Shown one piece after another: positions 35,058 to 59,296 of a stretch of 64,000 nt of DNA. A program made the position numbers and the translations under genes. Location: NCBI GenBank assembly GCA_026261815.1, contig JAMPIT010000484.1, forward strand, positions 9,274,501 to 9,338,500, written 5' to 3'. Positions within the stretch are counted from its first letter, which is position 1; every line of letters starts with the position of its first letter. The notes beneath the pieces were generated by a model. The model was given only the letters and a program-made list of their open reading frames with translations. It searched no databases and had not been told where the DNA came from. The DNA comes from Monarcha castaneiventris obscurior. Lineage: Eukaryota > Chordata > Aves > Passeriformes > Monarchidae.

Positions 35058-36720
35058 CTAAAACTGGAGAGAAAACACACGGCTGTTAGTCCCTGCTTGT
35101 GGTGCTCCGAGAGCCCTCACCCCTGTCCTGGCACTCGGGACGGAGGCTGAGGGTGGCCACTGCTCACAGGGATCCATGCCCAGCTTCTCCTGCTGCCTCC
35201 CCCAAGCACTGCACAACCATCTCAGCACTCACCAAAAGGGTCTCATCCCCCACGGCTGCTGCTGCCACTGAGCAAGCTCTGGGGGTCTCAAAAGGTGGCA
35301 CTTCATGAGCAAAGGGAATACGAGCACCTTTGGCATCCTCTCCTCCCTGTCCCCAAGAGGTTCCTTGGGTGGGAGGTCACCCTGTCCTCACTAATGGGAC
35401 AGGGGGCTCTGGGCACAAGGGTCACACTGGCTTTGAGCCCCACACACCACTCCCAAAATCAGAGACCCCTCCTCCCATTTCAGAGTCTCACATTCTTAAG
35501 GAACTCCTCTGCCACGATGCGGGCCCTGGCATTGACAGAGAGTTTCATCTCACTGATTTCCTTGTCAATCTCCTCCATGAAATGGATGACAAAGTCCACC
35601 AGCTTGTGCTTGTACATCTGCTCCGTGTGGAAGTTCGTGATCAAGAAGCTGATGTCATAGCCCTGACCAAGAGAGAAGCACCCTAGGGTTTAGCACCCAA
35701 ACCGCTGGCCATGCAACCTCACATCCCAGTTCTGCACTGGACATCCCCCCAGTGCCAGGAGCAGAGCCAGCAGTTGCTTTGTCCCCTCCCTGTCATCTCA
35801 CCTCCACGGGCTTCCTGCGCAGGATAAAGAAGTTCTCAGCCCTCATCATCATAAAGCGCATGAATTTGTGGCACAAGATCTTCTCAATCTCATCAGCCTG
35901 GAGAGAGAAAAGGGAAGTGAGGCTTCCCCACAGGCTGAGCTGGCAGGCTCCTGCCCAAACCCCCCCTCACCTGCTTCACTGCGATGCTGACGCGCACAGA
36001 GTTAATGGAGCCCTCGATGAGGACCTTCTCCTTCTCGTTCCTGCTGATGATCACCGGCTGCAACAGCAGCTCTTTGCTGCTCCTGCGAACAGAGGGAGGG
36101 CAGGAGTGACTCAGAGGGAAGCATTTACCGGTGGGAAACAGGGAGCGGGAGCCGCAGGGATCACGGAGATGTGGGGACTTTGCTACAGGATGCTCCCGCC
36201 TCCCGAAGATGTTCCTTCTCAGGGCAGACACTCCCTCGGTCCCAAGCTAGATCCCCTTCCTCCTCCCCGCAGGTCCCTTGCTCCCTGCCGCACCAGCCCC
36301 GTGCCTAAGGGCTAGGGGGGTGCCCAGCGCAAGGCAGGAACGGGCCAGCGGCCCCCAGGGCGGGCAGCCAGGACTCCGCAGGGTTCCCCTGCTGTCCCCT
36401 CCTGCCCCCGTACCTGACTTCCACCTCGGGCTTGTTGTGCCGCTCCACCACCTGCGAGGAGAAGTTCTCCAGGCACAGCGCGGCCTGCAGCGTGGCGCGC
36501 ACCGCGTTCAGATACGGGCGCAGCGTAGCAGTCTGCGGGGACACGACGGCGGCGGCGGCGTCAGACCCCCGACCAGAGCCCGGGGCTCGCCCCCTGTCCC
36601 AGCCCCCAACCAGCAGCCCGCAGCCCCCCCGGCTCCGCTCACTGACACTGGTCTCGGTTCCGACCCTCCCCAGCCTCCCCGCTGCCAATGCCCCTCACCG
36701 GGCGCCCCCCACCCTACCAT
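35058..36720 (-). CDS. ARPC4: ARPC4, actin-related protein 2/3 complex subunit 4 (p20)
   Basis: ARPC4 is a core scaffold subunit of the Arp2/3 complex that nucleates branched actin. Six exons: 36718-36720 (the ATG alone), 36414-36532, 35971-36082, 35802-35897, 35492-35662 and 35058-35063 (Phe then stop). The total is 168 residues, the human length. The product starts [17 protein letters not shown] and contains [60 protein letters not shown] and [20 protein letters not shown], essentially identical to human. The first exon ends exactly after ATG and the last holds one sense codon, both as in mammals. It diverges from TADA3. Confidence 0.98.
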
Positions 36721-37393
36721 GGTGGCAGCGGCACTCCGGTCCCGGCAGGCGGAAGTGGCCGATCACCTCTTCCGGGATGCGCGGCACCTCCCACTGCGGC
36801 GGGAGGGAGGGGGCAGCGGAAGGCTCCCGCCCTGCGGCCCGGGCCCCCTGCGGTACGGAGCCGGGTGGCGGCGGCGAGACTTGGCGCAGCTCCCCCCGCG
36901 CCCTGCCGCGCTTGGTACGCGCCTGTCAGCGCTTCCATATTAGGGCAGGGAGATGGAGGGCGGGCTGGGCCACTGAGCGGCGGCGCGGGGCGCGGCGCGG
37001 CCAATGGGCGGCGGGGGGCGGGGCACCCGCGGGGCCGGAAGGGGCGCCCGGTCTGGACCCGGCCCGCGGCCTCCGCTGCGCCCCGGGGCCGCCCCCGCCT
37101 CGTCCCCGCAGCGCCCCGGTGATCTCCCTCCGGTTCCCCTCGGTGATCCCCCCGCCAGGTTCCTCGGCGCCCCGGTGGTATCCCCCGCCTTGTTCCCTCA
37201 GCGCCCCTGTGATTCTCCCCACGTTCCTCTCAGCGCTCCGGTGATCTCCCACCCCGGGTTGCAGAGCCCCGATGCCCCCCCACCCTCCGTAGCCCCCCAC
37301 TCCACTCCCTTCCCTCCCGGCTTTCCCTGTCCCCGGCTCCCCCGTGCGCCCGTCGGTCCCCCAGAGCCCACTCGGTGCCCGGTCCCCACCGCC
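36721..37393. promoter_or_regulatory. Bidirectional CpG promoter of ARPC4 and TADA3
   Basis: A 673-bp, very CpG-dense interval lies between divergent start codons. A CCAAT box is at 37001-37005 within ggccaatgggcgg. It includes the ARPC4 5' UTR and TADA3 5' UTR or first exon. No separate gene is seen. Confidence 0.7.
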
Positions 37394-39594
37394 ATGAGCG
37401 AGCTGAAGGACTGCCCGCTGCAGTTCCATGACTTCAAGTCGGTGGACCACGTGAAGGTGTGCCCCCGGTACACGGCTGTGCTGGCCCGCTCGGAGGACGA
37501 TGGCATCGGCATCGAGGAGCTGGACACACTGCAGCTGGAACTGGAGACGCTGCTGTCTTCTGCCAGCCGCCGCCTCCGTGTCCTGGAGGCCGAGACGCAG
37601 GTGCTGGGACCACGCTGGGTCAGGGACAGGCTCTCTGTCTGGCTCCTTCCCACCAAGGGGCTGCCTCTGGCCTGCCGCTGCCCAGCACTGGGCACAGGAC
37701 TTTATGGGGCATCACTCTCTTCCAGATCCTGACGGACTGGCAGGATAAGAAGGGCGACCGGCGGTTCCTGAAGCTGAGCAAGGACCACGATGTGGGCACA
37801 TCTGTCAAACATGGGAAGCCCAAGAAGCAGAAGCTGGAGGGCAAAGGGGGCCATGGGACTGGGCCTGGGCCTGGTAGGCCCAAGTCCAAGAACCTGCAGC
37901 CCAAGATCCAGGAGTATGAGTTCCAGGATGATCCCATTGATGTGCCCCGCATCCCCAAAAATGATGCTCCAAACAGGTGTGTGGGTGTTGGGGGGCATTG
38001 GGATCATCTTTCTCCTTCCTTGGAGCACCTGGCACAAGGGCTGCCTCTAGCCTGAGAGACGAAGTGCCACAGGGGGAAAGGGGATGTGTATCACCTTCCA
38101 CGTGCCCCCCTGCAGCTCTCCCTCACAGTTCATCCATCCTCGCAGGTTCTGGGCATCAGTGGAGCCGTACTGTGCCGATCTCACCAATGAGGAAGTCAGA
38201 GTTTTGGAGGAGCTGCTCAAGCCGCCGGAGGACGAGGCTGAACATTACAAGGTGAAAAGCTCCTGAGCCTCTTCCTCTGCCCTCTCTCCCCATCTCCTCT
38301 GGCACTTCACAGCGAGCGTTTGTGCCTAGGATGCTGCCATGGCACTGGGGAGGTGGAAGGCAAGGCAGAGGCTCCAGGAACTGTGCTGAGCCTTGCTCTT
38401 GCAGATTCCACCGCTGGGGAAGCATTACTCCCAGCGTTGGGCACAAGAGGACCTGCTGGAGGAGCAGAAGGACGGAGCCCGGGCAGCAGCTGCTGCCGAC
38501 AAGAAGAAAGGTGTCCTGGGGCCGCTGACTGAGCTGGACACTAAAGGTGCCCCCATCCCACTCCTGCCTTTGCCCAGAGGGGCTGGGAGTGCTTGTGCCC
38601 AGTGGAGCCAAGCCCAAGAAAGTCTGAGGCTGCCCTGCCCCACTGCTCACCTCTGTGCCTTTGGTGTTGCTTTTTTCCTCCCAGACGTTGATGCCCTCCT
38701 GAAGAAGTCAGAAGCCCAGCATGAGCAGCCAGAGGATGGGTGCCCCTTTGGTCCCCTGACACAGCGTCTCCTGCAGGCCCTTGTGGAGGTGAGGGGCTCC
38801 AATGGGGCCACGCCATGATGGCCTGGCACTGTGGGGCATTGCTGCGAAGCAATGTAACCAGCACTGTAACCCTTCCCTCATGCTCCATTTCCTAGGAGAA
38901 CATCATATCCCCTGTTGAGGACTCCCCCATCCCTGAGATCACTGGCAAGGACTCGGGAGCCGATGGTGCTGGCACATCTCCCCGCAGCCAGAACAAGCCC
39001 TTCAGGTGAGCAGCTGAGGTGGGCCCGGAGCTTAGCACTGCCCGTGGGTGCACCGAGCACGTTGCTGGCTCCCTGCCACCGTGAGTCACAGGGAGCAAAG
39101 AACGTGTGGTGGGCAGCAGCCACTCTCCACCCTGGCAGTGTCCCCCACACCAAGTCACTGGAGGGGCGGATCAAGGAGGAGTTGGTGGCCCAGGGCCTGC
39201 TGGAGTCAGAGGACCGTCCGGCTGAGGACTCGGAGGATGAGGTGTTGGCTGAACTGCGCAAGAGGCAGGCAGAGCTGAAGGCGCTCAGCGCACACAACCG
39301 CACCAAGAAGCATGAGCTGCTGAGGTGAGAGCGAGCGGGCAGGGACAGGTGCAGGCAGGGGGCTGCCCAGCAGGCCCTTACACCCCTCTGTTCCCCCCCA
39401 GGCTGGCCAAGGAGGAGCTGCACCGGCAGGAGCTGCGGCAGCGTGTCCGCATGGCTGACAACGAGGTGATGGACGCATTCCGCAAGATCATGGCTGCCCG
39501 ACAGAAGAAGCGCACACCCACCAAAAAGGAGAAGGACCAGGCCTGGAAGACCTTGAAGGAGCGGGAGAGCATCCTCAAGCTGCTGGATGGGTAG
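37394..39594 (+). CDS. TADA3: TADA3 (ADA3), transcriptional adaptor of SAGA/ATAC
   Basis: TADA3 is a scaffold of the GCN5/PCAF histone acetyltransferase modules in the SAGA and ATAC complexes. Eight coding exons: 37394-37600, 37726-37976, 38146-38251, 38405-38546, 38685-38788, 38896-39005, 39139-39324 and 39402-39594. Phases agree and give 432 residues, exactly the human length. It starts MSELKDCPLQFHDFKSVDHV and includes DDGIGIEELDTLQLELETLL, a basic segment KHGKPKKQKLEGKG, FWASVEPYCADLTNEEV, PPLGKHYSQRWAQEDLLEEQ and the ADA3-domain helices RVRMADNEVMDAFRKIMAAR and the end ERESILKLLDG. All match human closely. Confidence 0.98.
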
Positions 39595-40104
39595 TGGGGA
39601 CCAAGGACCCCCCACTCTGTGTGGACCTCACCTGCAGGGGGCTGCCCTGCCTGAGCCCTGCCACCACGGGACAGAACTGGCACAGCCTCCCCCATGCCCT
39701 GAGTTTGCTCAGCCTCCGCACTCGGATGAAGGAGCCCAGCTGCTGTCCCCTCCCTGTGTGGGGCTGTCACTGACCCAAGTTGGGCACCCCGTGGAGTTGC
39801 AGAGGTCCTTCCCATGAACACCCCCACGCCGGCTGGTGGCTTCCACGCCCATGTCCCTCCCGCGCTCCCCCGTTACTCGGGTGACATCAGCCAGGTCCCT
39901 GCAGGGGCCAAATGTGGTGGCTGTGACGGTGCAGTTCCCACGGTCCCCTGTCCCTCTCTGTGATGCGGGGCATGGGGAGATCCCAGCCCCCACGGGTGGA
40001 CTGGGGGGAGTGGGGAGGGGAAGGGGCTGGAGGGGTGGGGGGCCCGGTGGGCGCGTGGCCAAGCTCTCCATGTACCGGTGGTTTCTATTGCCGCGAGCAC
40101 GGGC

Positions 40105-40110
40105 AATAAA
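40105..40110 (+). terminator. TADA3 polyadenylation signal AATAAA
   Basis: A canonical signal about 510 bp past the TADA3 stop, in gggcaataaaaggc. Confidence 0.8.
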
Positions 40111-40419
40111 AGGCAGCCGTGTGCAGGTGACAGTGTGGTGACAGCTGGGGACATCGTGGGGGACAGCCCTGCCCGGCTGTGGGGGTGAGTCCTGCTGGTG
40201 CCGGGCTCAGTCTGGGGAGAGGGGCGAGGAGTGGCGGGGCTGGGTCCGTCCTGCAACCAACCCCACGCGTGTCCCCGACTCATCTCTAGCCAAGGGATGC
40301 CCTCGCATCCCCACAGCAGACGCGCGGGGGGAGTGCGTGGCCGCGCCGCCCTCCCCGCGCCTTTCCAGCGTGTCTACGCGGGCCCGCGGTCACGCGTGTC
40401 CCCCCCCCCACTTCCCACC

Positions 40420-40976
40420 GCGGCCGGGCCGCCCCCTCCCATTGGCGGCGGCCGCGCGCTGCCCGCCCCTCTCCGTGACGTCAGCGCTGTCCGGCGGCGC
40501 CGCGCCGGGAGGAGTCGCCGCTGCTCCGCCGCGGGGCCCGGGGCCGGGGCCGTCGGTAAGGGCGGGGCGGGGGCGGCGTGCCCGCGCGCGGAGACCGTGC
40601 CCACGCGTGACACCGAGTAGCGGCGGCGGAGCTGCGCATCGCTCGCGCCACGAAGCTGCGCTCCCACGCGTGTCCTGCCCGGCGCGGCTGTGCCCGCTGG
40701 CGGGCGTGGGGAATGGCGGTGGGGACCCCTCCATGCACCCACGCGTGTGTCTGAGGCTCTCCCGCTGCCTGCCCGCCCCGCTCCCGCCCCATGGGCGGGC
40801 ATCGGGAGAGTCCCAGCGTGTTTCCCCAGTGGGGCAACCTACGCCAAAACTCCTGCGTCGACACAGCTTGTTCCCATCACCCCAGGATGACAGCCACCTC
40901 CCCGTAGCACCCTGTCACCCTCCGTGTCCCCATGCCATTCCAGCACGCTGACAAGCTGTCCCCACTCGTGTCACAG
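40420..40976 (+). promoter_or_regulatory. CAMK1 CpG promoter, CRE, non-coding first exon and intron 1
   Basis: A CpG-dense region with a full palindromic CRE, TGACGTCA, at 40476-40483 and an inverted CCAAT (ATTGG) near 40440. A donor at gtcg|gtaagg ends a non-coding exon at 40555. The next exon begins at 40977 after gtgtcacag and carries the start codon. Transcription start is not determined. Confidence 0.6.
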
Positions 40977-41004
40977 GTGGGAGTGGGTGGCCCCAGAGAG
41001 CACC

Positions 41005-43741
<2,737 letters not shown>

Positions 43742-44075
43742 GCATGGCCCCAGTAGCTGCATCCAAGGGGGCCCAGGGGGGGTCCAGCCCCCCATGGGCA
43801 CTGTGTGGGGTGGGGGGGCTCTGCAGTGCAGGACCAGGGGAGACAGTGCAGAGGCACCCTGCTTGGCTTGCCCTGGGTATGCAGGGCTGCCCTCACCACA
43901 GCCTCACTGTAGAGTTCTGCATTGGGGCAGGAGTACCCCACAGAGCCCCCCAGCTTGGGGCTGTGTCCTGGGCCCCTTCCCACACCCCTTCCCTCCCTCC
44001 ACACCTGGCCTGGCACTGTCCCACACCCCCAACCCCAGCATGTTCAAGGACAATTTTCCAAATGGATATTTCTAT

Positions 44076-44081
44076 TTTATT
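44076..44081 (-). terminator. OGG1 polyadenylation signal (TTTATT on the + strand)
   Basis: AATAAA on the minus strand, 189 bp past the OGG1 stop and 6 bp away from the opposing CAMK1 signal. Confidence 0.8.
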
Positions 44082-44087
44082 GCTTGT

Positions 44088-44093
44088 AATAAA
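44088..44093 (+). terminator. CAMK1 polyadenylation signal AATAAA
   Basis: Canonical signal 347 bp past the CAMK1 stop. Because cleavage lies 10-30 bp downstream of each signal, mature CAMK1 and OGG1 transcripts should overlap. Confidence 0.8.
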
Positions 44094-44269
44094 GGCAAGA
44101 GGCCAAAGGTGCTTGGCTCAGCTCTGCACTGAGGGAGCGAGACACAGCCCTGACCCACCCAGTCTCACTGCCCAGGGCAGCAGCTTCTCCCATGCACACA
44201 GTGGGCAGGTGACAGGCAGCTGCCCACACCCTTCCATCCCAGGCTGGCAGCAGTGGTGCCATGTCCCAC

Positions 44270-45814
44270 TCAAGTCACTGTTCCTCCTGGAATGTCCCTA
44301 GAGGGGCCCATCCCCATAGCTGTCCCAGCCTCAGCTCTCCCAGGCCTGATGCTGGCTGCTGGCTGGCTTTGGCCCTTGTGGAGATCAGCACAGAACAGGA
44401 CCTGGAGTGGGGAGAGATGATGGGGTGGGCATGGCTGGGGTGGGGGGCAAGGGTGCCAGGAAGGGGGGATACTCACTGCCTGCGCCCAGCCGGCACGAGG
44501 GCCCCACAAGCCCCGGAAGAAGTCACCTGCAGAGAGGTGAACACCAGTGTGGGGGACACTGGCACCATCCACTATCCCTGAGGGTCCCATGTCAGAGTCC
44601 AGCCCTGCCCTCACCGATCTGCTGGTAGGCCCGGGGGGTCAGGCTCTTGCTGCCCAGCACCATGCCATAGCGCTGCCGCGCGATGTGCCAGACATGGGTG
44701 TCCACTGGCACCGCCTCCGCTTTGTCCAGGGACAACAGGCAGACACAGTCGGCCACCTGCCACCAGCAGCACCCAGTCAGCCCCCAGTGCTGGTCTCTGC
44801 TCCCTGTCCCACCCCCATCCTGGCACCCACCTTGGCACCTACACCAGGCAGGGCACACAGCACCCTCCGGGCCTCGGCATAGGGCTCGGTGCGGAGCTGG
44901 CACAGCCCCTCGGTGCCGAGCCCCTCGGCGATGGCCCGTGCAGTCCCACTGACGAACTTGGCCCGGTACCCAAAGCCCAGAGCCCGCAGCTGGGCCTCGG
45001 CATCAGCGCCTATAGGGGCACAGCAGAGGGACGTGGGTGGGCACAGGCGAGGCCATGGCAAGATGACAGCGGCCGCAACGAGGTGGTAGTGGACCTGTGA
45101 GTGCCGAGAGGGATGGGAAGGCGTGGAAGGGCCGGGAATCGAGGCAGCAGAGCCGGCGGCCGAAGGCCTGGCAGAGGCGCTCTATCATGGCAGTGATGCG
45201 GGAAATGTGATTGTTGGAGGTGCAGATGAAGGACAAGAGGCATTCGACGGGGTCCTGCCGCAGCACCCGCACCCCTGCAGGTAGGATGCGGTGAGAAAAC
45301 GCCGGGCAGGTGCTATGGCCATCCCGTGTACCCGCCTCACCTGGGAAATCATTGGCCACCTTGCCGAAGAGGGGATCGGCCGCCCCCCAGGCACGGTACA
45401 GGGCCGACAGCCCCACGTCCAGCTGGAAGTAGTCTCTCAGGATCCGGTCCGTCTCTGCGGCGTCCAGCTTCGCTGCTTTGGCGGGACACCCATCCTGCTC
45501 CTCCTCCTCGTGCTCATCCTCCTCGCCGTACACCGTATACCAGAGCCGGTCTCCGTCCTGCCGCAGTGTCCAGACGCGCCCCCCCAGCACACCCGTCCAG
45601 GCCCCCGGGCTGCTCTCCCACCACCTGCCGCACACGGGGGAATCGGGGCCGGCTCGGACGCGCCGGGCAGGCCTGGGGATGCCCGACACCCCGGGCTGGC
45701 TCACCGGAAGCTCTGTCCCGAGGAGAGCACCAGGTCCAGGCGCAGCTCGGCCGGCGGGCACGGCAGGCAACGCCACAGGGACGGGCAGGCGGACGGGGCA
45801 TGCCGCAGCTTCAT
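44270..45814 (-). CDS. OGG1: OGG1, 8-oxoguanine DNA glycosylase
   Basis: OGG1 excises 8-oxoguanine opposite cytosine and nicks the strand, starting base-excision repair. Seven coding exons: 45705-45814, 45341-45624, 45095-45274, 44831-45009, 44615-44756, 44477-44526 and 44270-44401. Phases agree and give 358 residues. Visible are [61 protein letters not shown] and the helix-hairpin-helix [12 protein letters not shown] with catalytic Lys251 (human Lys249). [10 protein letters not shown] follows with Asp270 (human Asp268), then [22 protein letters not shown]. An acidic insert ([12 protein letters not shown]) sits near the residues equivalent to human 80. The N terminus before SLWRC differs from the human mitochondrial-targeting start. 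The donor at 45095 (gtccac) is weak, but phase supports it. An in-frame upstream ATG is possible. Confidence 0.97.
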
Positions 45815-46124
45815 GGGGGTCGGGCAGCGACTGCGAGCCCCTGCCCGCGAGGGCGGCGGGGTCAAGGCACCGCCCCGTGCTGTGCCCCCGGCTGACCCAC
45901 AGCCCCGGCCCGGCCCCACACCTCCCCCCAGCCCTTGCCCCCAGTCCCGCCCCTCCGCGCCCGGCCCCGCCGCTCCCCACCCGAGAAACCCCCGCGGGCG
46001 GAACGCCCGCCGCTCCCCGCCCCGGCTTCCGCTCGCAGCCGGAAGCGCGGCCGGCACCGCCACACGTGTCCGCCCCGCTCCCGCTCCCTCCCCGCCCGCA
46101 GCGGCCGCGGCTCCGCAGCGGAGG
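45815..46124 (-). promoter_or_regulatory. OGG1 CpG promoter with inverted ETS-like pair
   Basis: About 310 CpG-rich bp lie between the OGG1 start and the BRPF1 polyadenylation signal. They contain gcttccg at 46025-46031 and its exact inverse cggaagc at 46040-46046, both ETS-type cores. Confidence 0.55.
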
Positions 46125-46130
46125 TTTATT
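46125..46130 (-). terminator. BRPF1 polyadenylation signal (TTTATT on the + strand)
   Basis: AATAAA on the minus strand, about 340 bp past the BRPF1 stop. The 3' UTR between 46131 and 46469 has no other feature. Confidence 0.8.
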
Positions 46131-46469
46131 TTCTAAGAATCAATAGATTTTTTCTTCCTTCAAAATAAATACAAACAACGTCCGAGCGCGGGGCCGGCCA
46201 GGGGCTGGGCCCAGGGGAGGGGGGCAGCACGCGGGTGCGGGGCGCGGGGGGCCGCCCTGGGGCACGGCGGCGGCCAGAACAGCATCCCGGGGAGCGGCAG
46301 GCTGGGGGGAGCGGGCACCGGGAATGGGAGAGTGGGGGGGCACGGGGGACCGGCCCCACCCCTCCCGGTCCCCCGGCCCCCCGTGGGTGCAGGCCAGCTG
46401 CACGGGGTGGGGGTCACCGAGCCCCGTTTGCCCTGAGATTCGGCAGGGGAGCGGCTGGCGGGCACCGGC

Positions 46470-58627
<12,158 letters not shown>

Positions 58628-58729
58628 TCAGCTCCCTGGCCTCCCCCACCCCACCCCACCCGTCCCTCCCGTCCCCCTTGGTCTCCCCGCTCCCCCTACC
58701 CCAGCACGGCAGCAGACCCGGTTGAGCAG

Positions 58730-58735
58730 TTTATT
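58730..58735 (-). terminator. CPNE9 polyadenylation signal (TTTATT on the + strand)
   Basis: AATAAA on the minus strand, about 560 bp beyond the CPNE9 stop. The interval 58736-59296 is the presumed 3' UTR and shows no other gene. Confidence 0.75.
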
Positions 58736-59296
58736 TACAGTCGGTAACGCAGTAGAGACGCGCCTGCCCTCCGCCCCGGTACCCCGCGGTGGCGGGAGCC
58801 CCGGCCGTGGGGCAGGGCATGGGGCAGGCCGGCCAGCCCGGGTCAGCAGAGCCGGAGGAGAGGGAACAGGCAGGAGCGCGGTGCAGGCAGGAATGGGGCG
58901 CAGGCAGGAGCCGGGCGAGGCCGCTACCTCAAGGAGCAGCGGGGCTGAGACCCCCGGCAGGCACTCAGGGTCAGTCCTCCCCTGGGGCAGACGCCAGGCG
59001 GCTCTCCCGGGACACACACACACAGTGTGTCCCCCGTCGCTGGCCCTGCCCGCGCTGCCGTGGCCGAGGGACAGTCCCGCCTTGCTGCTGGACATTAGGC
59101 AGGAGGAAGAGACAGCCGAGGATGTCCAGCCCTGTGGTCTCACTGCCAGAAGCGGGTCCCAGCCCTGTTTTCACCAACAGTAGCAGCTGATTATCTCCCT
59201 AATGGGGCCACATCTCCATGCTTAAGCCCTGGCCACCAGCAGAAGAAAGGTGATACATCCTTGCCCCACCAGCCAGTCCCATGGCTCATGGAAGAG

